Below, piece after piece: positions 38,236 through 48,268 of a stretch of DNA of 64,000 nt. The translations under genes were made by a program, and so were the position numbers. Below the pieces are notes generated by a model. That model was not told the DNA's origin. It did no database searches and saw nothing but the letters and a program-made list of their open reading frames with translations. The stretch is from contig OY856412.1 in assembly GCA_963693085.1 (NCBI GenBank), positions 1,123,019,244 through 1,123,083,243 of the forward strand, written 5' to 3'. Source of the DNA: Alisma plantago-aquatica (taxonomy: Eukaryota > Streptophyta > Magnoliopsida > Alismatales > Alismataceae). Each line of letters opens with the position of its first letter. Position 1 is the stretch's first letter.

Positions 38236-39185
38236 TGTGTTTGTTGGCCTAGAAACCCGTCCAAGATTGACTCATTAGGAGTAAATCTTGGATAGTTCCC
38301 GGTTTGGGACTGTTCTTGAACACCTAATCTCACTTAGGATGTAAGTGTATAATGTGTATTGGGTTTTCAAAAAAAATTCGGCAACATTTCCCCGTTTGTT
38401 CTCTAAGTACATATGTACTTAGAGAACAACGGAGAAATGCTGTCGAAATTTTCTTGAAAACCCAATACACATTATACAGTTACTAGTGAGATTAGGTGTT
38501 CAAGGATGGGATAGGTGGTACACATTTATTATATATAAGAATGACATCAAATGTGTTTGTTGGCCTAGAAACCCGTCCAAGATTGACTCATTAGGAGTAA
38601 ATCTTAGATAGTCCCCGATTTGGGACTGTTCTTGAACACCTAATCTCACTTAGGATGTAAGTGTATAATGTGTATTGGGTTTTCGAGAAAATTTCAGTAG
38701 CATTTCCCCGTTTGTTCTCTAAGTACATATGTACTTAGAGAACAACGGGGAAATGCTGCCGAAATTTTCTTGAAAACCCAATACACATTATACACTTACT
38801 AGTGAGATTAGGTGTTCAAGGATGGGATAGGTGGTACACATTTATTATATATAAGAATGACATCAAATGTGTTTGTTGGCCTAGAAACCCGTCCAAGATT
38901 GACTCATTAGGAGTAAATCTTGGATAGTCCCCGGTTTGGGACTGTTCTTGAACACCTAATCTCACTTAGGATGTAAGTGTATAATGTGTATTGGGTTTTT
39001 GAGAAAATTTCGGTAGCATTTCCCCGTTTGTTCTCTAAGTACATATGTACTTAGAGAACAGTGGGGAAATTCTGTCGAAATTTTCTTGAAGACCCAATAC
39101 ACATTATACACTTACTAGTGAGATTAGGTGTTCAAGGATGGGATAGGTGGTACACATTTATTACATATAAGAATGACATCACATT
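38236..39185 (+). repeat. Three tandem ~316-bp repeats, each a long foldback
   Basis: Three copies start with TGTTTGTTGGCCTAGAAACC at about 38238, 38553 and 38870. Within each, a ~190-nt inverted repeat (first copy about 38315-38505) has arms running from CTTGAACACCTAATCTCAC to GTGAGATTAGGTGTTCAAG. Its centre is the palindrome AAGTACATATGTACTT (centres about 38412, 38728 and 39044). Arms are nearly perfectly complementary. The array lies just upstream of the transposase, in the probable 5' leader or intron. Confidence 0.9.
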
Positions 39186-39271
39186 ATACACTTAGGATGT
39201 AAGTGTATACCCTAATCTTTTCCTAATATATACTTGTTTCCTAATATATACTTGTTTTCTCTGATCATAGA

Positions 39272-42200
39272 ATGGATAGATCATGGATGTCCATTCGTAA
39301 TCGTTGCACCCCAGAGTTTATATCTGGTCTTGATCAGTTTATTAGATTTGCCGAGGAACATAGGAAAAAACCTACAGATAGGTTCTACTGTCCATGTAGG
39401 CATTGCGGTAACAACTTGAAAGTCAACACTGGTGAGGAAATCAAAAGTCATGTCATGTGCAACGGGATTGTACAAGGCTATACATAATGGCACTGGCATG
39501 GAGAGATTTCAAAATCGAAACCAGTAGATGTCGATAGCAGTGCTTGGGTGGAAGAAGAAATTGCCTCCGATGACGTAAATGTGAACGAACCAGTTCCAGC
39601 AGACATCGTTGATGCGATGCTGGATAGTTGTAGGGTAGAGCACATCGATCCACCTCCTATCTTTAGAAACATTGTGCATGATGCTGAGATACCGTTATAC
39701 ACAGGCTGTGCTAAGTTTACGAAGCTTAGCGCTGTGTTGAGATTGTATAAGTTGAAAGCTAACAATAGATGGAGCGATAAAAGCTTCACTTCATTGTTGA
39801 CTTTGTTGAAAGAAATGCTTCCTGAAGGAAACGAGCTGCCAATCTCAACATACCAGGTTAAGAAAATGTTGTGCCCAATGGGAATGGAGGCCAAGAAGAT
39901 ACACGCATGCCTGAATGATTGTGTATTATTTCAAAAGGACTATGTAGATTTGAAAGATTGTCCAAAATGTGGTGCGTCACGGTATAAATTGACGACTTCG
40001 GGGGAGTCCAAAACTGGTTCTCCTGCCAAGGTGTTGTGGTATCTACCTATAATATCACGGTTTCAACGCTTGTTTGCAAATCCGAAAGATGTGAAGAATT
40101 TGAGGTGGCATGCAGATGTTAAGAAAAATAATGATGGGATCCTGCGACATGCGTCTGATTCCCCACAGTGGAAGAAGATTGATCTATTGTACCCCAAATT
40201 TGGTGAAGAAGATAGGAATATAAGACTTGGGCTTTGTACAGATGGGATGAATCCGTACGGGACATTGAGTAGCCAACATAACACTTGGCCAGTCATGCTT
40301 GTTATATACAATCTTCCTCCCTAGATGTGTATGAAAAATAAGTACGTTATGTTGTCATTGTTGATATCGGGCCCTAAACAACCCGGAAATGATATCGATG
40401 TTTATCTTGAACCTTTGATTGATGACTTAAAGAAACTTTGGGCTGAAGGTGTGATGACCTATGATGCTTCAGCAAGAGAGACATTTCGTTTGCACGCTAT
40501 GTTGTTTTGCACTATTAATGACTTTCCAGCATATGGGAATTTGTCTGGATATAGTGTCAAAGGAGCTAAAGTGTGTCCTATATGTGAATAAAACACTGAT
40601 TCAATAAGACTAAAACATGGCGGCAAGACTGTATATCTTGGTCATCGAAGGTTTCTTTCAAAATTCCATCCGTATCGTAGGAAGCGCAAAGCATTCAATG
40701 GATGGAATGATGAACGGAGTGCACCTAAACCTATACCAGGGGATGTTGTTTATGAAAGAGTAAAAGACATTGTCAATGAATTTGGTAAGAAATCACAATG
40801 TAGTATGGCCACACGGAGTGACAATTCTTCATTCAAGAAGAAGTCAATATTTTGGGATCTTCCTTATTGGAGTTCTTTGACAGTCAGGCATTGTATCGAT
40901 GTAATGCACGTTGAGAAAAATGTCTGTGATAGCATCATTGGTACTCTGTTAAATATACCAGGTAAGACTAAAGATGGGATAAAATCTAGACTGGACCTAC
41001 ATGAAATGGGAATAAGGTCAGAATTAATAGAATTACGTGAAATGGGTAGTAAAAGAACATACTTACCTCCCGCTTGTTACACGTTGTCTAGAAAGGAGAA
41101 GAAAACTTTTTGTGAATGCTTGGTAAATGTTAAGGTGCCACATGGTTACTCATCCAACATCCGTAGATTGGTATCAATGAAAGATCTGAAGTTGATAGGT
41201 CTTAAATCTCATGATTGTCACACTCTAATGCAACAAATATTACCCGTGGCAATTCGATCTATATTGCCGAAGCATGTAAGGTTTGCAATTACCAGACTTT
41301 GTTTCTTTTTCAACAGTCTATGCAGTAAAGTTATTGACCCTGATACTCTCGATAATTTGCAAAGAGAAGTGGTTGTTATCCTATGTCAGCTTGAGATGTA
41401 TTTCCCTCCTTCATTCTTTGATATCATGGTACATCTTGTTGTCCACTTGACTAGGGAAGTGAAAATGTTGGGACCAGTTTTCTTGCATTGGATGTATCCC
41501 TTTGAACGATACATGAGCGTTTTTAAAGGTGATGTTCGAAACCGTTATCGGCCTGAAGGGAGTATTATTGAAGGTTATGTGGCGAGAGAGGTTATGGATT
41601 TTTGCAATGACTTTCTCAGTGGTAATGACACTCCTGATAATGACAAGAATATTGAGGAGGGCAAAGGAATTTTGGGATCACGGGTGAAAGTAATCAGCCG
41701 TGAGCAGTTGGAACAAGCTCACTTGTATATTTTACACAATATGGACGAAGTGAGTGTTTATATCGAGGAACATACAAGTTTCATAAAGAGACAACATCCT
41801 CGAGCAAGTTCAATGTGGCTTGCTAGAGAGCATAATAAGACTTTTACTAAGTGGTTTGAAGATAAAGTCTTACATCAACTATCTCAAACACCAAATGATA
41901 TTACAGAAACTATCAAATGCCTCGCCTTTAAACCAAAACCGAATGTTATGTCTTATGAAGGGTTTGACATTAATGGATTCACATATTACACAAAGCGCCA
42001 AGATGATAAGAGTGTCGTCCAAAATAGTGGGGTCACTCTTCAAGCGTTGACTATGTACTTTGCAAGTGCAAAGGATAAGAGTCCACGTGAAGCTAAAATG
42101 TCATATTACGGTGTCATTGAGGACATTTGGGAGTTTGACTATATAGATTTCAAAATTCCTCTCTTTAAATGTAATTGGGTTGATAACACCAAAGGAGTTA

Positions 42201-42520
42201 TAGTGGATGAATTGGGTTTCACTTTGGTGAACTTTGAAAAGATTGGCGAGAAGGGTGAACCATTCATATTGGCATCATAGGAGAAACAAATATTCTATAT
42301 CGATGATCCTGCGAATGATAAATGGTCAGTTGTTCTTCATGGTAAAAGACAATTCATTGAAGATCCTATAGATGAAGAAGAGTACTATGATAAGTATGAT
42401 GACTCCAGTCCATTCTCAGTTGGGTTGCCAACTCCACAAAATATTGAAGCTAATGATGACTTATATGTGCGCGGAGATCACAATGAAGGATTGTTAATTG
42501 ATAAAAGATCACAATTTTAG
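39272..42520 (+). pseudogene. CACTA transposase (TnpD-like) with four in-frame stops
   Basis: One continuous 1,082-codon frame needs no frameshift. It is interrupted only at 39485 (TAA), 40322 (TAG), 40589 (TAA) and 42278 (TAG). The start DRSWM...EFISGLDQF...CPCRHC is the N-terminal transposase-associated domain. Next comes the Transposase_21-type core (LCTDGMNPYG...NTWPVMLVIYNLPP, then SGPKQPGNDIDVYLEPL, and HCIDVMHVEKNV), then the region with MYPFERYM and the C-terminal VDELGFTLVNF...EPFILAS block. The protein would cut at the TIRs. From context the 40322 stop replaces a Trp expected before MCMKNK. The 42278 stop is also present in the relic at 6723. As it stands it is probably non-functional unless the stops are spliced out or read through. 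Confidence 0.9.
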
Positions 42521-42534
42521 AGACATGTATGTTT

Positions 42535-42662
42535 ATACAAATGCTAAATGTTTGCCTTTTTCTAGTTAATACAAATGCTAAATGTTTGCCTTTTTCTAGT
42601 TAATACAAATGCTAAATGTTTGCCTTTTTCTAGTTAATACAAATGCTAAATGTTTGCCTTTT
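42535..42662 (+). repeat. 34-bp tandem repeat, four copies
   Basis: The unit ATACAAATGCTAAATG followed by TTTGCCTTTTTCTAGTTA repeats from 42535 with period 34, in the gap between the two CACTA genes. Confidence 0.9.
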
Positions 42663-42677
42663 TAATGACATTTTCAT

Positions 42678-45600
42678 ATGGCTGACCATGATGAGCATGA
42701 TGTCCATGATGAGCATGAAGTCCATGATGAGCATGCTGTCCATGACGAGCATGGCGAGGATACCAATGTAAGTTCTAAAAACATATCATGTATTTCTATA
42801 AAATTCATTATCTTCTAGTTATGTCATATATCCTATATTTCTATATTGGGCTAATTCAGTGTGTTTATTTTTGTCAAAATTTAGGTTGATGATGCACATG
42901 TACCCACTGAAGCACTGGAGCAACTTGATGCACAGCACCAAACACTTAACAAGAAAAGGGGCATCACTCTGTTGAAGAAGTTAATAGCGCTAAGTGGCAG
43001 TGGATCCAAATTGGTTGTGGAGTTTGATAATGGAGGAAATGCAATTGGAGTGAACCGCAATAATTTTGTAAACTATCTTGGGTGTACCACTCGGAGCCAT
43101 TGTGGTGTTAAGTATGATAATTGGCATAAAGTTCCTCAGGGGAAAAAAGACTTGATATGGAAGAATTTATGCGTGAGTTATTATTATTTGCAATTCTATT
43201 TTGTAGATTACAAATTCTATTATTTGCAATTCTATTTTGGATACTAGTTAATAACATTTCAATTTTACAGAATCTGTTTGCATTGGATGAGAAGTTGCAT
43301 CGTAAAAGTGTGATGCAACGCGCTGGAAAGATGCTTAGGAATTATAGGACAAATCTGAACAGAGAATACATAAAAGAGGGTGATAAGAAGAAGAAGTCAG
43401 CCCTTGAACAATGGAACTTCTTGGACAAAGAAGATTGGGACAATTTTGTTGCTTCAAGAAAATCTGAAGAATTCAAGGTATTAGGCGTCACTCCCAATTT
43501 AATTAATATACATTATATTCACCTATTCAAGATTAACATTTAGTGCTACTAACCAAATCATTAATGTGCATACTAACTAGGCCCTCAGTGACGCACAAAA
43601 AGCAAGGCGTGCACTGAATGTGCATGACCACACTATGGGTCCAAAAGGCTATGCAAGCGTTCGCCAAAGACTATAGGCGGAGTCTGCGGCTACTCAGGAG
43701 TCTGCTGCTACTGAGGAGTCTGCCACACCCATGCCTCGCCATGATATCTGGATAGCTGGGAGGCAAAATAAGAAGGGTGAAATAAAGAAGCCCGTAACTG
43801 CTGAGGCGGCTGCGAAAATGGTAAAATACAACTCTTAGAGCAATCGTTTGAATATTGATTATTTGTTAACTTACCAATTTCTGTTGATGGTGATTAGCGG
43901 GAGTTGCACGAGCAGAGGAAACAAGGCACGTTCATCCCTCAGGGCACACAGGATGAATTGACAGTTGCTCTGGGTAACCCAGAGCATCCTGGACGTGTTA
44001 GGGGTGCAGGCGCTGGTGTGGGCATCAAAGCATTCTTTGGGCCATCCCAGCGCAAACCCAGAGCGAGACTTTCACAAGAAGAGGTAACCTATACTTTTTT
44101 TATAATGTTGCTGCAAAAGAAAATTCAATAATAAGAAGCTAATGTTTCTTTTATCCATGTATAGGAGAATAAGAGAGTCGAGGATATAGTTGCTAAGAAG
44201 GTCAACGATGTAGTTGCTGAGAAGGTCAAGGAAGAATTGTTGCGGTGGCAGGCATCTCAGGCTTCCAATCAGCCTATGGCGACCCACTCTTCTCCTAATG
44301 TACAGACTACAAGTAATCCTGTAGACCCACCGCCTAACACGTCTGTTGTAAGTATTTTTTATGACATTGTAGTTAGTCTTTTCAAGTTGTTATGTTTTCA
44401 AGATGATATGTATATATTTATAATATTCTTTACGTAAATTTGTAGGCATTGAAGCCATGCCGCTTAAGAATGCAAGACTACGTTGTTGCAGAGGTGCAGG
44501 CTTACTCGTCCCTTCCTGGGGCAATGTTTCACGGGACTCCAATGCCACAGGGCTACGTTCGTGTGAGCCTGATACGTGTGTTACCCGATTGGAGAGAAGC
44601 TACATTGCCATATCCCCACCCGGATATTGATACACTTGTTGATGCAGAAGGCGGGGTGATATTGTGGCCCAAAGTAGATGTCGTCTATACTACTGAAATT
44701 GTAAGATAAATTTACATTACTTTAAATTGTTAATGTGTATATATGAGGTCAGCTGATCTGAAATTATATATACAGGTTAAAAAGAAGACAACCGGAGCAC
44801 CTAGGCCTCCACCTCCACTTCCCGCATTACCAAGTTGGGTTCCAACTGACCTAACATACCCGTTAGGTCCTGCTTGTAGGGGAATGGCATGTTGGCTACG
44901 GGCACATAATATACATTGCCCTATAATTGTTTCTTTAGATGCAGATTATGCAGGACAATCATACGATAGCTCTTTATTTATACAAGATATTATTGAGCTG
45001 TTTATGTATGAGTGGTTGAATACATCAATGATAGAGACATGGATAAGGTGAGATCTTATTTATACATCCATATACCTTGTGTAAGATCCGGTGAGCTGGT
45101 TTCTTATATATTAATGCATACGTAATACATGTTTTGCAGCTACTTAGTCGAAGATCGTTGCAAACAATTTGCATTTGATCATGTGGGATTTTTGATTCCT
45201 TCATTGATTAGTTTGGTAGCTAAAGACCCTGATAATGTTCAACAATACTGTATAGATGCTTTTACAATTTTTGGTCAGCAAAAGAAGACGATAATAATAG
45301 CTCCATTCAATGTCAAGTAAGTTTACTTTATTTATAATTTGGACTTAAGAAAATTCCATTTTTATTGTGCATTTTGAGTTATTAATTGTTAACTTTTTAC
45401 CTCTAGCGGTAGACATTGGGAGTTACTAGTTATTGTTCCCGGGACGTTCACTGTTTATTATCTAGATCCCGCGGGAAGTACATTAAACACTAAAATTGGA
45501 CACGTAATGAGAATGCCATTATTCTGGTGAGAAATATTTCATTTTTGTATCTATTAACATCTGATATTACATTACTATTTACTTATGCAATTTACTGTGT

Positions 45601-46123
45601 TATATTAATATGTAGGGGTTTAGATGCATTCAAAAAGGCTGGAGGAACGGTCCCAAGGAAAAAGAACCAGCCAATAAATTGGCAGAACGTACAAGTAAGT
45701 TCCCGACTCTAATGTATATATTATTGATGTGAATTGTGCTTAGTTGTATTATTTTGTATGTTTCAATTTATAGTGCGCTACACAAGACAATGGTTGGACA
45801 TGCACATACTATGTGATGCGATTTATGCAGATGATTATCCGACATGCCGCATTGGACATCGATACCATACATGAGGTATTATATATAGTCTCATTAGTTA
45901 GCATGAAATATATCAATCTTATTTTTATATTATTACTTATATATATACATCATTCTCTTTGCAGGTGTTTAAAACTGACAACACAACAGGTAAACGCTTA
46001 AAAAATATACATGCTCCATATACGATGGAAGCATTAAATGAAATAAGAGAAGAATGGGCAAAAGCCATACAAGCAGTGGCAACTGTAAGATATAATTGGG
46101 ATGTTGATAGCGATAATGAATGA
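42678..46123 (+). CDS. CACTA second gene: TnpA-like protein fused to a ULP1/C48 protease domain
   Basis: Thirteen exons with GT-AG borders: 42678-42767, 42885-43172, 43271-43477, 43581-43820, 43898-44083, 44165-44346, 44446-44700, 44776-45047, 45140-45316, 45407-45526, 45616-45694, 45774-45875, 45965-46123. The N terminus is an Asp/His/Glu repeat (MADHDEHDVHDEHEVHDEH). Next is a Transposase_24-type region (KLVVEFDNGG...YDNWHKVPQGKKDLIWKNL; LHRKSVMQRAGKMLRNYR; LHEQRKQGTFIPQ), a coiled-coil-like KKVNDVVAEKVKEELLRW, then AEVQAYSSLPGAMFHG...LPDWREA...EGGVILWPKVD. The last exons form a C48 peptidase fold with a visible triad: His in RHWELLVIV, Asp in YYLDPAG, and Cys in QDNGWTCTYYVMRFM. One in-frame TAG interrupts exon 4 at about 43672 (RQRL*AESA). 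Known CACTA elements carry TnpA for TIR binding; the protease may act on SUMO-like conjugates, which is inference. Intron choices are by eye. Confidence 0.82.
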
Positions 46124-46339
46124 TATTTTGTAAATGAATATTTCTGAATGTTAATACATGTATTTGAATGTTTCTATATGTGTGAATGTGAGAATTGAAT
46201 TGATGTCCGAATGTATCTACTTGTGTGAATTATTTTTTGTGAATTTTGCAGGTTTGTGGCCTGTTTGTAGGCTGATATCAATGGATGTCATAAACCTGCA
46301 GTTCAGAAAACTGACCTGCAAACTGATATGAAAAAAAAA

Positions 46340-46780
46340 TAGATATAGGCGTCGGTTATTTACAGAAAACCGTCAGCAAAGACCTACAACGTCGGTTATT
46401 TGATAAAAACCGACGCATAATAGTACAAACAACCCGACCGTGCAGGATAGCACAGCTGTGGTGGAAAAGGCGTCGGTTATTCATATAAAACCGACGCCTA
46501 TAGTACTAAACACGGCCGTGCAGGTAAGCATGGCCGTGTCGTCTTGAAGTATAGGCGTCGGTGTTTTAGTAGATAACCGACGCAGAATGTGTCCTAGATG
46601 ACGCCGTTTTCTGTGGCGCGAACCCTTTTGGCGTCGGTTATCTACTAAAAGACCGATGCCTATATGTTAAATAGGAGTCGGTTAAAAAACCGACGCCGAA
46701 GTGTTCGACCTTTAGCGGCGCCCACATAGGCGTCGCTCAGAAACCGACGCCAAAGGGGGTTAAACAACTGACGCCAAAGG
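46340..46780. repeat. 3' subterminal palindromic repeats
   Basis: About seven GGCGTCGGTT...AACCGACGCC palindromes mirror the 5' end. Between them sit ACACGGCCGTGCAGG (about 46508) and CATGGCCGTGTCG, echoes of the palindromic block at 37812-37972. Confidence 0.85.
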
Positions 46781-46797
46781 CTGTTTCTGTAGTAGTG
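46781..46797 (-). repeat. CACTA right terminal inverted repeat
   Basis: CTGTTTCTGTAGTAGTG, complementary to the left end apart from one base, followed by the AAT duplication. Confidence 0.95.
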
Positions 46798-47890
46798 AAT
46801 ATGATAAACACATTTTGAATCAAGATACTAAGATTAAGTGCAGTAAAACGATGTATAAATAAGCATTTTGTCAAGCTTATTTTAGGTCGACCTTGACTGC
46901 GACCATAGCGCCCCTTGGTCAAACTTTAACTTCAACCAAGATGCAATTTCTGCAGATTTCCAAATTGAACACTTATATGTGAAGTATAATTTCTGCAGAG
47001 AATGTATTTATGCCATAAAGTTTTACTATTTATGCAAAATGACATCTTCATATGACCTGAATTACAATGATCAATAGCAATATTCATGGTTTGTATATAT
47101 AGATCAAAGATTAGTTTAGACAAACCAATGAAACATAGGGCATAATAATTATGATAGAACAGTAGCAGTGTATCCAATGATCAAGATAGAAGCATGTAAT
47201 TTCATAAAATACACTGACCATTTAAATTGTAATACACATGGTTCCTATATAGATGGACCAAGAAATGCTTAGGATAAACCATGCGGACTATGATAAAACA
47301 GTAATTTCCTTGATGAAACCATCATGGTTTATAATTTTCAGTTTTAAACCAAACCATGTAGAGGATAAACCAAAATAATCTCATTCATGATTCATGGATT
47401 TTTGAATTTAAGACAAGCCATGTAAATGATCATGCTTAATAAACTTTTTCAATCAAGGAATAAGGTTTGTTCAAAATCAGTCTTCATATAGAACTTTTGC
47501 AATATATTTAAGGATTTCATATTTATAATGTTATACCTTAATTCATAATGCAAAAAGATCAATATGTCTTTGTTTCAAAGATAGTCTCCAAGATTCATTC
47601 TTGATTTGCATATCAATCATTAATAATAAATTTATAGCAAACTAGATGAATTTAAAATAGGTTCAACAGATTTATTGCAGATTTGAAGGCAGTAACCTGT
47701 TCGGTCGACGATTTATCGACCGATAATGTTCTCGGTCAACCAGTTTCTCGACCGAGAAAGTTTCTGTATTGTTTCAGAACTATTTTTAGTAATTGTAATA
47801 TAAGAATATGAAAGTGAAAACTCAATTGTGTTGAGATATTAACATTTGTATATCAGTTTAGGTCAAATCTCAACTAGTCAAATTTAAGCT
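46798..47890. other. Retrotransposon internal region without pol
   Basis: Noncoding in both directions. It lies where protease, integrase and reverse transcriptase would follow gag in a complete copia element, yet no such motif is visible. At 47700-47760 there are two TCGGTCGA...TCGACCGA stem-loops like those in the LTRs. Confidence 0.6.
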
Positions 47891-47891
47891 T

Positions 47892-48185
47892 CTAAGTTTT
47901 AGGAACCCAAGCTAGATCATCATTCCTTTTCTTGTATGGGCATGAAAAAGAGTAATGTCCAAGACACAAACAATAATGACAACTAATAGAGTCAATCTCA
48001 TTTCTAGAAATTGTGTTGTTCTTTGGTACATACATGGATTGATTCTTTAGCACTTGTGTCCTTTTCCAACTAGGTTTTTGATAACATTTTCCTTTAGTTT
48101 TATAACCTAGTCCTCTCCTTCCAATTTGACGATAAGAATCATTCAAGATATTATCAAGAATGTTATTGTTACTCAAGCTACTCAC
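47892..48185 (-). pseudogene. Gag C-terminal part with second zinc knuckle, frameshifted
   Basis: A 97-codon frame reads ...CHYCLCLGHYSFSCPYKK...WVPKT. This includes a CX2CX4HX4C knuckle and the WVPK block that normally precedes the protease in copia polyproteins. It is out of frame with the gag above. The break lies in an A-run near 48186-48200, where adding one A would join the frames. A stop follows WVPKT directly. Confidence 0.75.
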
Positions 48186-48268
48186 TTTTTTTGTAACTTC
48201 ATGATCTCATCAATTTTCTTCTTGATATCTAATTTTGCTTGATCTAGATTAGATAACAAAGAATCTCT

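Larger units (their letters stand above)
36977..46797 (+). mobile_element. Complete CACTA (En/Spm-type) DNA transposon, 9.8 kb
   Basis: The left end CACTACTACAGAAATAG matches the inverted right end CACTACTACAGAAACAG with one mismatch. The 3-bp duplication AAT flanks both ends (36974-36976 and 46798-46800). Both subterminal regions carry about seven GGCGTCGGTT...AACCGACGCC palindromes. Gene order is the usual TnpD-like transposase followed by a multi-exon TnpA-like gene, both rightwards. Coding regions are damaged only by stop codons. The insertion splits the retrotransposon's internal region, so it is younger than that insertion. Confidence 0.95.

Noticed and set aside
38236..39185. The three tandem foldbacks as terminal repeats of a separate nested element
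   Set aside because: No target-site duplication or independent ends are seen. The units abut with a constant ~316-bp period and lie wholly within the CACTA.
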